From NCBI RefSeq assembly GCF_022968395.1, contig NZ_JALJQZ010000004.1:1-64000 (forward strand): DNA of 64,000 nucleotides, written 5' to 3'. The notes beneath the pieces were generated by a model. The model ran no database searches, was not told where the DNA came from, and saw nothing but the letters and a program-made list of their open reading frames with translations. Shown here in pieces: positions 19,507-28,210 of the stretch (within the stretch, counting starts at the first letter, position 1; each line of letters opens with the position of its first letter). Source of the DNA: Affinirhizobium lemnae (GTDB taxonomy: Bacteria > Pseudomonadota > Alphaproteobacteria > Rhizobiales > Rhizobiaceae). Both the position numbers and the translations under genes were made by a program.

Positions 19507-20999
19507 GAGCGCACGCGCTGGCGCTCTAATTGAATGGTGGGGTTGGCAATTGCAGCCGGGCCTGACGAGGGATGCGGATGAAGCGAGCAATCCGGCACGG
19601 TTGCCTGCAAGCGCCGAAGTTCGGCGGCAGCCTCATCGGCAACGAAAACGGCATGTTCCGTGACCTGCGGAAGTCCCATCAGTTCGCCGAACGTGCCGCG
19701 CGCCAGCGGCCCGGCTATCAGAAGCGACGGATCGGCCTTGCCGGTTGAGTCGACTGCACGGGATGTCGCATCGCAGGCTATTCCCAAACCGGTCGGGCAA
19801 TTGTTCAGATGGCCTGCCGCCTGCAACGTTTGGAGGAAGGGCTGTGACGCAAGAATGCCATCATGGGCGGGGCCTGTCGTGACGATGATACGGTCGAAAT
19901 GGCGGGGAGATTGCTCACGCCCTTTCGAGGCCAAAACCACATCGAAACCCTGATCCTTTGCGTCGATGGACTTCAGAAACGCTGCCGCAACCTCAAGCCG
20001 TCCCTCCTTGAGGTTTTCCTCGATGACCTGCTCCACCTGCGGGGCAATGCGAAACCGGTGCACATCCCAGAAGGGTCTTGCCAGCCTGGCAACACGCCTG
20101 CGCTCTTCCATAGGCAGTGCTTGCCATATTCCAGATCCCTGACTGCGAACTGCATCGATGACCGAATGCCAGCTGAGGCCCTGTGTCTCAGCGCTTCGCA
20201 AGGTCTGGCGAATGCGGCGCAACAATTCTGAGGCTCGTTTTGCGGGGTGGGAGAGAAAATCGCCGAAGGGCTCCTGCGCAACGGCCAGATGCCCTCGTGA
20301 CCGCAGGCCGCGGCGAGAGATGGCCATGATATTTCCTCTATGCCCCTGACGGCTCAGCATAGCGATGACATCGGCAGATGTCAGGCCATTGCCCACGATG
20401 AGAATGCTTTCATCCGCGCCGACATTGGCCAGCGCCTCGCTTACCGTCGCATCGGCAATCAGGCGGGGATGTGTCGCATGGGCACGCAGCACAGACGGAA
20501 GCTGCGGGGAAGGATGTGTCGTCGCGATGACAACCAGATCGGCTGGCGTCTGGCTGCCGGTTTCGTCAACGACGAGCCAGCGGTCGCCTGAACGGGAAAC
20601 GCTTCGAACGCGCGACTGCCGGTGGCTGATGGCGCCCTTTTCCAGATAAGGCGCCAGCTCAGCCTGAACATAGGCGCCGAAGACGGACCGTTGTGGATAG
20701 GCTTGCCCGCCCGGCGTTAGGATCGACGGATCCGTATGACGTACCCCGTGCGAGTCGACGAAGCGCTGGAAGCTTTCCGGATCGTCGGGATAAAGCGACA
20801 TGCGAGCGGCGGGCACATTGATCCTGTGCGATGGATCTTCGGCGCTATAGGCGAGGCCTGCACCCAGTTGCGCGCGTGGCTCGAAAACGAGAATTTGGGC
20901 TCCCGTCTGGTGACGTCTGACAAGATGCAGCGCAAAGGCTGCGCCACTGAAACCTCCCCCAATGACGGCCACAACAGGAACGCCGCGATCTCGACTCAT
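19503..20999 (-). CDS. FAD/NAD(P)-binding flavoprotein (YdhS-like) coupled to ssuD
   Basis: A 498-residue protein with a dinucleotide-binding motif [20 protein letters not shown] at the start, [19 protein letters not shown], a second Rossmann motif [17 protein letters not shown] and the C-terminal [17 protein letters not shown]. This is the layout of the FAD-NAD(P)-binding (NAD_binding_9) group. The ATG at 20999 has AGGAAAG upstream; a GTG at 21038 is possible. It is translationally coupled to ssuD, so it probably takes part in sulfonate or thiol-derived sulfur use. Supplying reduced flavin is conceivable but not shown by sequence. Confidence 0.8.
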   Translation of the reverse strand: MSRDRGVPVVAVIGGGFSGAAFALHLVRRHQTGAQILVFEPRAQLGAGLAYSAEDPSHRINVPAARMSLYPDDPESFQRFVDSHGVRHTDPSILTPGGQAYPQRSVFGAYVQAELAPYLEKGAISHRQSRVRSVSRSGDRWLVVDETGSQTPADLVVIATTHPSPQLPSVLRAHATHPRLIADATVSEALANVGADESILIVGNGLTSADVIAMLSRQGHRGNIMAISRRGLRSRGHLAVAQEPFGDFLSHPAKRASELLRRIRQTLRSAETQGLSWHSVIDAVRSQGSGIWQALPMEERRRVARLARPFWDVHRFRIAPQVEQVIEENLKEGRLEVAAAFLKSIDAKDQGFDVVLASKGREQSPRHFDRIIVTTGPAHDGILASQPFLQTLQAAGHLNNCPTGLGIACDATSRAVDSTGKADPSLLIAGPLARGTFGELMGLPQVTEHAVFVADEAAAELRRLQATVPDCSLHPHPSSGPAAIANPTIQLERQRVRS

Positions 21000-21045
21000 G
21001 ACTTTCCTCGCATGCACGATCTGAATGTCCGCACTCACCGCAGGA

Positions 21046-21186
21046 TCAAAGCGAAAATAGCATCAGCGTGATGAAGCCGAAGGAGGCCGCGCAGGCGGTT
21101 CCTGCCAGAATACCCGAAATACCATGTCTGACATGAGGCTTTGCCTTGACCTGCAGGGGCAGGGAAACGGAGGTGACATAGGCCAT
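21046..21186 (-). CDS. Hypothetical 46-residue membrane peptide
   Basis: A short frame beginning MAYVTSVSLPLQVKAKPHV. Residues about 22-46 form one hydrophobic stretch (GISGILAGTACAASFGFITL, then MLFSL) that would span the membrane. It stops just before the flavoprotein gene, whose GTG start option lies 8 bases further on, in the same direction. A weak GAG lies upstream of the ATG. It is not recognised. Conserved presence beside ssu genes in related genomes would confirm it as a real small gene. Confidence 0.45.
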   Translation of the reverse strand: MAYVTSVSLPLQVKAKPHVRHGISGILAGTACAASFGFITLMLFSL

Positions 21187-21207
21187 TGATACGCTCACAA
21201 TCTAATT

Positions 21208-21399
21208 TCAGAGAACCGAGAAGGCGACGAGGCCCCAGAAGGCAACCTCTTCCTGTTCACGGCGCTGCCGCTTTTCTTCTGCGCTTTCTTCATCCGCAGC
21301 TTTCTGCGTCGCCGGGCTCTCGCGACCGGCAGCAGAGCCGCCTGGACGCCGCATGAAAGCCAGGAGGTCGAAGGAAAATCCGTCAAAAGCTTTCGGCAT
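21208..21399 (-). CDS. Hypothetical 63-residue small protein
   Basis: The frame starts MPKAFDGFSFDLLAFMRRPG and continues with a strongly charged middle (ADEESAEEKRQRREQEEV) and a short hydrophobic end (AFWGLVAFSVL). GGAG lies 8 bases before the ATG. It precedes the other small membrane ORF in the same orientation with a gap of 21 bases, so both may be cotranscribed with the flavoprotein and ssuD. Family unknown. A longer frame in another phase overlaps this one and looks less protein-like. Confidence 0.5.
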   Translation of the reverse strand: MPKAFDGFSFDLLAFMRRPGGSAAGRESPATQKAADEESAEEKRQRREQEEVAFWGLVAFSVL

Positions 21400-21462
21400 G
21401 GCTGATCTCCGTCTTCAATCTTGATTTTCAAAAGTGTCGCTCCGGACAACAGTTTGGTCAAT

Positions 21463-21490
21463 ATTGTCTATAAAATTACTGTTCTATAGG
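21463..21490 (-). promoter_or_regulatory. Possible promoter/operator of the ssuD operon
   Basis: An AT-rich stretch with ATTGTCTATAAAA (21463-21475) and a second TTCTATAGG ending at 21490. It lies 64 bases upstream of the 63-residue ORF on the minus strand. The TCTATAAAA core is close to the TCTATAAAAA before ssuA and to the TCTACAAA motifs elsewhere in this sulfur region. It may be a binding site of a sulfur-responsive LysR regulator such as CysB or Cbl, but it could simply be a -10 region. Confidence 0.3.
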
Positions 21491-21619
21491 ATGGGCAATG
21501 CTTGGAAAGTTCTGCGCCTTCCGAAGGCATCAACGCAAAACTGGTTTTTTCAGCTTTTGCGTGTCCGATGACCTCGGGTTGGTGGGCCTAATCATCCCAG
21601 GCTTTCCAACATGCGCACC

Positions 21620-22390
21620 TCAGCCAAGACGATGCAGGATCGGACCATTCGATTTTTCAGGTATCAGCGATAGGGCAAGCAAGTCTGACAATTCCCGGCG
21701 CAGTTCGGTAAAACCGGAATTCATACGATTGCGCGGCCTTGGCAAATCAATCCTGACGTCCTGAAAGATGCGCCCTGGAAACGGCCGCATGACAATCACG
21801 CGATCGGCCATGAAAACCGCTTCCTCGATGTCGTGCGTCACCAGCACCAGAGTGGACCCGAGGTCCTGCCACAGATCGATCAAGTGCGATTGCAGATCCT
21901 CACGCGTCATCGCGTCCAGAGCAGAAAACGGCTCATCCAGCAATAGTACGGAAGGTTTGGTGACAATCGCGCGGGCCAGGGAAACCCGCTGCGCCTGCCC
22001 GCCGGAAAGCTCTTTGGGCCAGCGATCCTCAAAACCGCCTAGGCCCAGACGCGCCAGCACCTGCGAGATGATGTCGCTACGCTCGTCAGCAGGCAGATGT
22101 TTCAGGCCGAAGCCGACATTTTGCGCCACGGTCAACCAGGGGAACAATCGCGGTTCCTGAAAGACGATGTTCACCAGCGCATCCGGCTCTTTAAGTATGC
22201 GGCCCCGCAGAGCGATGCTTCCGGTATTGGGTGTTTCCAGGCCGGACAGAAGCCGCAGCAAGGTGCTTTTGCCGCAGCCGGACCCTCCAATGACGGCAAT
22301 CACCTCCCCGTTCTGGATGTCGAGGCTGAAGGCGTGCAGGGCATGGGTGCCGTTGGGATAGATTTTTGTCAGATCCTGAATGGCCAGCAT
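21620..22390 (-). CDS. ssuB: Aliphatic sulfonate ABC transporter, ATP-binding protein
   Basis: A 256-residue ABC ATPase. Walker A is GGSGCGKST (about residues 34-42), the signature is LSGGQAQR and Walker B is VLLLDEPFSALD, followed by the switch histidine in VTHDIEEAV. The FPGRIFQDVRIDLPRPRN segment is typical of nitrate/sulfonate/taurine family ATPases. Its start overlaps the permease stop by one base. With the permease and binding protein upstream it forms a complete importer for sulfonates feeding SsuD. Confidence 0.9.
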   Translation of the reverse strand: MLAIQDLTKIYPNGTHALHAFSLDIQNGEVIAVIGGSGCGKSTLLRLLSGLETPNTGSIALRGRILKEPDALVNIVFQEPRLFPWLTVAQNVGFGLKHLPADERSDIISQVLARLGLGGFEDRWPKELSGGQAQRVSLARAIVTKPSVLLLDEPFSALDAMTREDLQSHLIDLWQDLGSTLVLVTHDIEEAVFMADRVIVMRPFPGRIFQDVRIDLPRPRNRMNSGFTELRRELSDLLALSLIPEKSNGPILHRLG

Positions 22391-23235
22391 TATCGTTTTC
22401 CCTGGTGAACATCCTGCCAGACAAGGAGTGGCGCGGTTGCGATCAGCAATATGCTATCAGTGAGTTTTCCGATGACGGCAAAGACGATGATGGCCGCGAT
22501 GATCTGATCGGGCTTGCCCAGTTGCTGCCCATCGACGAGCAGATAGCCCAGCCCCTCGGACGCCCCCATGAATTCGGCAGCAACAACGAACATCCAGCCG
22601 AGACCAAGCCCGGACCGCAAAGCCAGCACATAGTTTGGCAGAATGGAGGGTAGAAGGATTCGCCCGACAAGTTGCAGCCGCGAGAGGCGGAATACCCGGC
22701 CAACTTCAACAATCCGCCGGTCTACGGCAAGGATAGCGCCATGAACGCCGAGATAGACCGGAAAGAAGACGCCCACGGCAATGAGCGCGATCTTCGAGGC
22801 CTCGAAGATGCCAAACCACAGGATGAACAAAGGAACCCACGCGATGGAGGGAATGGCTCTCAAGGCCTGTAAAGTTGGATCGAGGATCCGTGATATGGCC
22901 TGTGAGGACCCGGTCAGGGCACCAATGACAGTCCCCGCTACGGCACCGCCCGTAAAGCCGATCAAGACGCGCTGCAGCGTCACCCCAATATGGGCGCCAA
23001 GTTCGCCAGACACTGCCAGTTGCCGCAGCGTCTCGAAAATCCGGGATGGAGGTGGCATCAGCCGCCCTCCGATCAATCCGTGCCGTACGCCCAGTTCCCA
23101 TGTCAGCAGCACCGCGAGAGGAAAGATAAGGGCAATGATCAACGGTCGCCAGGACGACAGGCGCAAGGGTAGCGCTCTGCGTACAGGCGCGATCGCTTCA
23201 TTGCGTTTGGGGACAACGGCTTCCAGGAGCGCCAT
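22390..23235 (-). CDS. ssuC: Aliphatic sulfonate ABC transporter, permease
   Basis: A 281-residue inner-membrane permease with about six hydrophobic segments. The EAA-like cytoplasmic loop appears as LSRLQLVGRILLPSILPNYV. The segment LRAIPSIAWVPLFILWFGI is typical of the nitrate/sulfonate/taurine permease group. The gene sits between ssuA (14 bases upstream) and ssuB (1-base overlap), giving the order A-C-B in one transcript. Confidence 0.9.
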   Translation of the reverse strand: MALLEAVVPKRNEAIAPVRRALPLRLSSWRPLIIALIFPLAVLLTWELGVRHGLIGGRLMPPPSRIFETLRQLAVSGELGAHIGVTLQRVLIGFTGGAVAGTVIGALTGSSQAISRILDPTLQALRAIPSIAWVPLFILWFGIFEASKIALIAVGVFFPVYLGVHGAILAVDRRIVEVGRVFRLSRLQLVGRILLPSILPNYVLALRSGLGLGWMFVVAAEFMGASEGLGYLLVDGQQLGKPDQIIAAIIVFAVIGKLTDSILLIATAPLLVWQDVHQGKR

Positions 23236-23249
23236 GGTCTATCAGGGCC

Positions 23250-24218
23250 TTATTGACCGACGCGGGCCGACAGATAGGACGCGTCTATCAACTGGCTCAC
23301 AGTGCCAGCCACGTCCACCTCCGGTTTCAGTACCCCGGCCTTCTGCAGCGCCACGCCAGCCGCCTCAATCGTGCTGGCCTGTTCCTTGCCAATGGCGGAA
23401 TTGGTCAGGTCTGTCCGCTCCAACTGACGGGCGATGACCTCATCCGGCAGCTTGGTGGCTGCAACCAGTTCGGATTTGAGCTTGGCCGGGTTCTTCTGCG
23501 CTTCGGCGCGGGCCTGTTCATAGGCTTTCAGAACCCGCTTCACCACGTCCGGATGCTGACGGGCAAATTCCTCGCGCACGTTCAGCACACCCCAGGTGTT
23601 GTTGGCTGCATTGCGATGAAAAAGAACATCGCCATCCTCGATTTCTGCCGATGCCATGATCGGATCCAGTCCCGCCCAGGCGGCGACATCCCCACGCTTC
23701 AGCGCCAGACGGCCATCGGCATGCTGCAACAGAACGAGAGAAACATCCTTTTCCGTCAGACCGGCATCAGCCAATGCCCGAACCAGAAAGATATGCGGGT
23801 CGGTGCCGCGGGTTACGGCAATGGATTTTCCCTTCAGGTCCGCCACCTTGGAGATGCCGGTATCCTTCCGGGTCACAAGCGCTGTCCATTCCGGCTTGGA
23901 ATAGACATAGATCGACTTGATCGGATTGCCGTTGATGCGGCCGATAAGTGCGGCGGCACCCGCCGTCGAGCCGAAATCCAGTGAGCCTGCGCTCAGGAAC
24001 TCAAGCGCCTTGTTGGAACCGGCTGACTGAACCCATGTCACCTTGATGCCGTCTTTCTCAAGTTCCTTTTCCAGAATCCTGTCGTTCTTGAGAATAAGAC
24101 TCACGGGGTTATAGGTCGCCCAGTCAATGCGAAGCTCGGACAATTGATCGGCGTGGGCGCTGAGATGGCTAGCGGCAACAACAGCAATGGCGGTGGCCAG
24201 GCGTAAAATCGACTTCAT
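23250..24218 (-). CDS. ssuA: Aliphatic sulfonate ABC transporter, periplasmic binding protein
   Basis: A 322-residue binding protein. The first 23 residues form a signal peptide (MKSILRLATAIAVVAASHLS, then AHA). The mature part begins with LRIDWATYNPVSLILKN and has DFGSTAGAAALIGRINGNPIK and GKSIAVTRGTDPHIFLVRAL, the pattern of SsuA/TauA/ThiY-like proteins. A GGAGGG site lies upstream of the ATG. It is the first gene of the leftward transporter operon, divergent from a small hydrolase gene, and an AT-rich motif lies about 30 bases upstream. Confidence 0.9.
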   Translation of the reverse strand: MKSILRLATAIAVVAASHLSAHADQLSELRIDWATYNPVSLILKNDRILEKELEKDGIKVTWVQSAGSNKALEFLSAGSLDFGSTAGAAALIGRINGNPIKSIYVYSKPEWTALVTRKDTGISKVADLKGKSIAVTRGTDPHIFLVRALADAGLTEKDVSLVLLQHADGRLALKRGDVAAWAGLDPIMASAEIEDGDVLFHRNAANNTWGVLNVREEFARQHPDVVKRVLKAYEQARAEAQKNPAKLKSELVAATKLPDEVIARQLERTDLTNSAIGKEQASTIEAAGVALQKAGVLKPEVDVAGTVSQLIDASYLSARVGQ

Positions 24219-24247
24219 AATTCAAACCCTCCAAAGGTGGAGGAATT

Positions 24248-24260
24248 ATTTCTATAAAAA
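24248..24260 (-). promoter_or_regulatory. AT-rich regulatory motif upstream of ssuA
   Basis: The sequence ATTTCTATAAAAA lies about 30 bases before the ssuA start codon. The TTCTATAAAA core resembles the elements at 21463, 24468 and 29127 in the same sulfur gene region. It may combine a -10 region with a sulfur-regulator site. This is inference from recurrence only. Confidence 0.3.
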
Positions 24261-24467
24261 ATATGCTTTATCGAGCGTAACTGTTCCAAACTTTGATGCT
24301 TGCCAGCATTTCCATACCCGTTCGCTCTGACATTGAAGATCGAAAATGCCCATAGGATGTGGTGCCACGCCGCCGAGGTAATACATCGCAGTCTGGCAAA
24401 GGCACGATTTTCCCTCGCTTTCCGCAGTTCTGGTGGCCTTGCTAGACGACGACTGAAGGACACTTAT

Positions 24468-24488
24468 ATTCTACAAATGCAGTAGAAT
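24468..24488. promoter_or_regulatory. 21-bp inverted repeat, candidate sulfur-regulator operator
   Basis: A perfect inverted repeat, ATTCTAC-N7-GTAGAAT, about 75 bases before the hydrolase start. Nearly the same element (ATTCTAC-N7-GTAGATT) lies before metQ at 29127. The arm length and spacing suit a dimeric regulator. Its position in the ssuA/hydrolase divergent region allows control of either side. Confidence 0.5.
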
Positions 24489-24562
24489 TTAGAGGGTCGT
24501 TTCTTCCGCGCAGATTGCAATCGAAATTATCATTACACCCTGTCAAGTTCAGAGGACGTGTC

Positions 24563-25198
24563 ATGACAAAGACGCTTATTCTCCCGGGATTGAACGGATC
24601 AGGTGCCACCCATTGGCAACGCCTTTGGGCGGAGGATTGTCCCGGCTGTGATGTCGTGGAACAAAGCGACTGGCAATGCCCGAACCTGAATGTGTGGCGA
24701 TCGACCCTCGAACGCAGGCTGGCGGAAACGGATGACGCCGTGTTTCTGGTTGCCCATAGTCTGGGCTGTTGGCTTGCAGCGGACATGGCCGCCTCGCCGC
24801 AGGCAGGCAAGATCAAGTCCGCCTTCCTGGTCGCTCCCTGTGATCTGGAGGTTGTCGAAAAGCTTCACCCTTGCGCCGTTCAATTTCCACCGAAGCCGCT
24901 CGCGCGACTGCCATTTCCCAGTCTCGTGGTGGGGAGTGAAAACGATCACTACATGACGCCATCCCGCCTGCTGGATCATGCCGAGATCTGGGGAAGCGAT
25001 GTCGCTTTGCTGGGTCATGTCGGTCATATCAACGTGGACAGCGGCTTTGGTCGCTGGCGTAACGGCTATCAACTGTTCAGGGACTTCAATAGCCGGCTGG
25101 CAGATCAATCATCCGACCAAAGCCCGCGACAAGGCTCGCGCAAAATCGACCTTCTGGACAAGGTCATCAATTCCGGCCTCTCCGCCCTTCCCTATTGA
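24563..25198 (+). CDS. RBBP9/YdeN-type serine alpha/beta hydrolase
   Basis: A 211-residue protein of the RBBP9/YdeN group. It starts TKTLILPGLNGSGATHWQRL, has the nucleophile elbow VAHSLGCW (serine near residue 74) and the acid/histidine region LGHVGHINVDSGFGRW. AGAGGA lies upstream of the chosen ATG; an in-frame ATG 16 codons earlier lacks such a site. The substrate is unknown. Its location between the ssu and tau/met genes, with a shared inverted repeat upstream, suggests induction with the sulfur genes, for example to cleave a sulfur-containing ester or thioester (inference). Confidence 0.8.
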   Translation: MTKTLILPGLNGSGATHWQRLWAEDCPGCDVVEQSDWQCPNLNVWRSTLERRLAETDDAVFLVAHSLGCWLAADMAASPQAGKIKSAFLVAPCDLEVVEKLHPCAVQFPPKPLARLPFPSLVVGSENDHYMTPSRLLDHAEIWGSDVALLGHVGHINVDSGFGRWRNGYQLFRDFNSRLADQSSDQSPRQGSRKIDLLDKVINSGLSALPY

Positions 25199-25201
25199 AG
25201 A

Positions 25202-25230
25202 AGCCCTCCTGCACTTGGTGCAGCAGGGCT
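25202..25230 (+). terminator. Stem-loop at the hydrolase 3' end
   Basis: Directly after the stop, AGCCCT-C-CTGCAC pairs with GTGCAG-C-AGGGCT around a TTG loop, leaving a single C:C mismatch. No run of T follows, so a factor-independent terminator is uncertain; it may instead protect the transcript end. Confidence 0.4.
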
Positions 25231-25306
25231 ACAGATCGCGATTCCAGTGGTTTCGCATTGCCCGACCTAATCCCTTTGACAATAAACTTGTAGAGGCCGG
25301 GAAAGT

Positions 25307-25495
25307 TCAGGCAGCGAGCGGCTGCGCCATGTTCAGGTGCTGGCGGATTGCCGCGCGCACTTCGCCTGCATCCGTGTACAGGCCATTATCTAGATCGATG
25401 ACATGGAACTTTACGGCAATGAAGCGGAGCTTGCCGCTATGGGGAACTGCAATCCCTACCGGGATACCGTCATATTCTATCACTTGCTTTTGCAT
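25307..25495 (-). CDS. Hypothetical 62-residue protein
   Basis: The frame begins MQKQVIEYDGIPVGIAVPHS and continues with GKLRFIAVKFHVIDLDNGLY and a helical end RAAIRQHLNMAQPLAA. It has a balanced, protein-like composition and resembles small hypothetical proteins I have seen in rhizobia. Upstream in-frame codons back to 25588 exist but look less regular. The ribosome site is weak (GAGACGACC). It converges on the hydrolase gene. No function can be given. Confidence 0.5.
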   Translation of the reverse strand: MQKQVIEYDGIPVGIAVPHSGKLRFIAVKFHVIDLDNGLYTDAGEVRAAIRQHLNMAQPLAA

Positions 25496-26072
25496 GGTCG
25501 TCTCGCTGGTCCGCCGGGTCAATCTGAAAGTCTGTAGATGCCACATCCGGGCATCGCACTCGTTGTCCCAACTCAAAACAACATGCACGAGAGGCCAGCG
25601 ATACTTTGGCTGCCTGCGTCAACTGGAGCGCTGTCCTTACCATCATAAACCTCTCTTTCGCTGCTGGAATTAGTATAGTTATTTTATGGACTAAAGCCAG
25701 CCTCCATCAACCGGGATTGGTAAAAAAATCTGTTCCGATTACCTTATTATGTGATTTCAGAAAATTCATTCTCCAGATACTCCTACAGCGGAAGAACCTT
25801 CTCAAATCCTCCGCTTCGGCGCAATATCGAAAATCCAGGCATCTTCTATCCCCGGCGGGCCAGGCCTTCATCAGCAAATGCGCAGGCAGCGAGCTGATCA
25901 TCCCTCCACCACAGATCTTCGACTGTCGGCTGCAAAGGCGGGTAGAAAATTTTCCGCCAACGCAGAAATTCGCAAAATTTATAATCCGTAGACTTTGTAG
26001 ACTACTCTATCATGAGTCCATGACCTGCCTGGTGGATCATCGGGCAATAGGAAAAACGCGTGAAGGAGAGGC
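25496..26072. other. AT-richer intergenic region before the metY fragment and tauA
   Basis: About 577 bases with no convincing gene. A 156-codon frame runs through it on the plus strand, but it has basic, low-complexity content and no ribosome site. The right part, from 25980, holds GTAGACTTTGTAGACTAC and is probably the promoter region for the metY fragment and tauABC. Confidence 0.5.
25988..26005. promoter_or_regulatory. GTAGAC repeat, candidate sulfur-regulator site
   Basis: The sequence GTAGACTTTGTAGACTAC. On the other strand it contains TCTACAAA, the core shared with the inverted repeats at 24468 and 29127. It lies about 70 bases before the metY-like fragment and 270 before tauA. The weaker symmetry compared with the other copies makes it less certain. 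Confidence 0.35.
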
Positions 26073-26240
26073 ATGAGCAAGGCCAAGCATTCGGAAACAC
26101 TGGCGCTCCACGCTGGCTGGCGGGCAGATCCAGCAACGGGTGCTGTGCAGCCGCCCATTTACCAGACGACCTCTTTCCAGTTTCGCGATACGGACCATGC
26201 CTCCTAGCTCTTTGCGCTGGAAGAGTTGCCGCAGAATAAC
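26073..26240 (+). pseudogene. Fragment of O-acetylhomoserine sulfhydrylase (metY-like)
   Basis: An ATG preceded by AAGGAGAGGC opens [20 protein letters not shown], then [20 protein letters not shown] and HAS, exactly the start of PLP-dependent O-acetylhomoserine sulfhydrylases. A TAG then replaces the expected asparagine codon, and the same frame continues with LFALEEL before the likeness ends at about 26240. A complete enzyme is about 430 residues. This is a decayed 5' end left just before tauA, whose own ribosome site begins 26 bases later. The ribosome site of the fragment is intact, so a short peptide could still be made. Confidence 0.75.
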
Positions 26241-26274
26241 CCCACTCATCAAAGGTATATTTCAGGAGACTGAC

Positions 26275-27288
26275 ATGATTTCGATTTCCAGACGGATGCT
26301 GGCAATGCTGGCGCTTGCCGGTGGCCTCAGCGCCGCCCTGTCCGCCACATCCAGCTTTGCCGCGGATGTTACCATCAACATCGGTTATCAGCCGATCGTT
26401 GAACCTTCGCGCGTGCCGCAGGCCGACGGCACCTATGAAGCCGCCACGAAGGCCAAGATCAACTGGAAGAAGTTCGATGGCGGCGCCGATGTCATCGCGG
26501 CCATTGCTTCCGGTTCGCTCGACATCGGCTATGTGGGCTCTTCGCCTCTGGCCGCCGCAGCCAGCCGTGAACTGCCCATCGAAACCATTGCGCTGGTCGG
26601 CCTGATTGGCGAGGCGGAGGCTCTGGCTGCCCGCAACATCTCCAAGCCGCAGGATCTCGTCGGCAAAAAGATCGCAACGCCTTTCGTCTCCACCGGTCAC
26701 TATAGCCTTTTGACTGCCCTGAAGCATTGGAATATCGATCCGAAATCAGTGCAGATCCTCAATCTGCGCCCGCCGGAAATCGCCGCCGCCTGGGCGCGTG
26801 GCGATATCGATGCGGCCTATGTTTGGGATCCGGTTCTGGCGGAAATCAAGAAGTCCGGCACCGTTCTTGCAACCTCGGAAGATGTTGCAAAATGGGGTGG
26901 CCCGACCTTTGACGCCTGGATCGTCAGCAAGGATTTTGCCACCAAGCATCCAGATCTGGTGGCGGCCTTTGTCAAGGTTACGGGCAACGCAACCGCAGCC
27001 TACCGCGCCAACCCGGATGCCTGGAACGCCAGCTCTCCGCAAGCCGAGAAGATCGCACGCTTGACTGGCGCCAAGCAGGAAGAGGTTCCAGCTCTCTTGA
27101 AGGGCTACATATTCCCAACTCTGGAAGAGCAGGCAGGTACTGAGCTTCTCGGTGGTGGCACCGCCAAAGCAGTGGCGCAAACCTCCGAATTCCTGAAAGA
27201 ACAGGGCAAGATCCCTGCAGCGCTATCGGATTACAGCCCCTATGTGTCCAACCGCTGGGTCAAGGACGCCGCCAAGCTCTCCTTTTGA
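26275..27288 (+). CDS. tauA: Taurine ABC transporter, periplasmic binding protein
   Basis: A 337-residue binding protein. The signal peptide covers about residues 1-29 (RRMLAMLALAGGLSAALSAT ending SFAAD). The mature part starts VTINIGYQPIVEPSRVPQ and has GGADVIAAIASGSLDIGYVG, TPFVSTGHYSLLTALKHW and AYVWDPVLAEI, matching TauA. GGAG lies 6-9 bases before the ATG. The operon continues with tauB and tauC. The usual tauD dioxygenase is absent, so desulfonation must be done elsewhere, for example by SsuD or another enzyme outside the window. Confidence 0.9.
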   Translation: MISISRRMLAMLALAGGLSAALSATSSFAADVTINIGYQPIVEPSRVPQADGTYEAATKAKINWKKFDGGADVIAAIASGSLDIGYVGSSPLAAAASRELPIETIALVGLIGEAEALAARNISKPQDLVGKKIATPFVSTGHYSLLTALKHWNIDPKSVQILNLRPPEIAAAWARGDIDAAYVWDPVLAEIKKSGTVLATSEDVAKWGGPTFDAWIVSKDFATKHPDLVAAFVKVTGNATAAYRANPDAWNASSPQAEKIARLTGAKQEEVPALLKGYIFPTLEEQAGTELLGGGTAKAVAQTSEFLKEQGKIPAALSDYSPYVSNRWVKDAAKLSF

Positions 27289-27406
27289 GATCAACGCGGA
27301 TGATAAAATTGGCGGGCGTGCCGAGAGGCTGCCCGCCGAGACTGTTTGTCCCACCTCCTGACACCATTTCCGTCACGCCGCCAAGCGGCAATAAGGTCAC
27401 AAGATC

Positions 27407-28210
27407 ATGACAAGTTCTCTCGAGTTCCGGAATGTCGGTCTCATCTATCCGGGCCGGGACCGGTCAGAACCCTCCGTGCCGGTGCTGGATCGCGTCAACC
27501 TTTCGGTCTCGAGCGGAGAATTTGTTGTCATCATCGGTCGCTCCGGTTCCGGCAAGACCAGCCTTTTGAACATTGCCGCCGGTTTTCAGCGGCCCACTTC
27601 GGGGCAATTGCTGGTGGATGGTGCCCCCATTCAAGGACCCGGCGTGGATCGCGCCGTCGTGTTTCAGGATGATGCGCTGTACCCCTGGCTGACGGCCGCT
27701 GAAAACATCGCATTCCCGCTAAAGCTTGCGGGCGTTCCAAAAGCACAACGCGAGACGCAGGTGACGGACCTGCTTCGGGACGTGGGTCTTGAGGGACAAG
27801 GCCAGCGCCGCATCTGGGAACTTTCGGGCGGCATGCGCCAACGTGTCGGCATTGCCCGCGCTCTGGCATCGAAGCCCCGCTTCCTGTTGCTGGATGAGCC
27901 GCTCGGGGCACTGGATGCCCTGACACGCACGAGGTTGCAACTCTTCCTGCTGCAGATCTGGCAGGCGAGCCGGTCCGGTGCCCTGCTCATCACTCACAGC
28001 ATCGAAGAAGCTCTGCTTCTGGCAACTCGCATCGTGGTGCTGGCTCCTAATCCGGGCCGCATTGCGCAGGTGGTGAATGTCGGTTTCGGCCACGAGATCT
28101 TGGCTGGTGCCTCAGCGCAAAAGATCCGGCAGACCGCTTCCTTCCGCCAGACCTATGACGATTTGACAGACCTTATTGAAGGCGACGATACCGAAGGACT
28201 GGCCGCATGA
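27407..28210 (+). CDS. tauB: Taurine ABC transporter, ATP-binding protein
   Basis: A 267-residue ABC ATPase with Walker A GRSGSGKTS (about residues 45-53), signature LSGGMRQR and Walker B FLLLDEPLGALD, then the ITHSIEEALLLATRIVVLAP stretch of nitrate/taurine family ATPases. It starts 118 bases after tauA and overlaps tauC by 4 bases. It powers taurine uptake across the inner membrane. Confidence 0.9.
   Translation: MTSSLEFRNVGLIYPGRDRSEPSVPVLDRVNLSVSSGEFVVIIGRSGSGKTSLLNIAAGFQRPTSGQLLVDGAPIQGPGVDRAVVFQDDALYPWLTAAENIAFPLKLAGVPKAQRETQVTDLLRDVGLEGQGQRRIWELSGGMRQRVGIARALASKPRFLLLDEPLGALDALTRTRLQLFLLQIWQASRSGALLITHSIEEALLLATRIVVLAPNPGRIAQVVNVGFGHEILAGASAQKIRQTASFRQTYDDLTDLIEGDDTEGLAA

Larger units (their letters stand above)
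24219..24562. other. Divergent promoter region between ssuA and the hydrolase gene
   Basis: About 344 bases between two divergent starts. It holds an AT-rich motif at 24248-24260 near ssuA and a 21-bp inverted repeat at 24468-24488 near the hydrolase start. Both are described separately. No gene or RNA structure is evident in the rest. Confidence 0.6.

Noticed and set aside
25606..26076. 156-codon plus-strand frame before the metY-like fragment
   Set aside because: Overlaps the probable promoter region, has no family likeness and ends in the start codon of the fragment.
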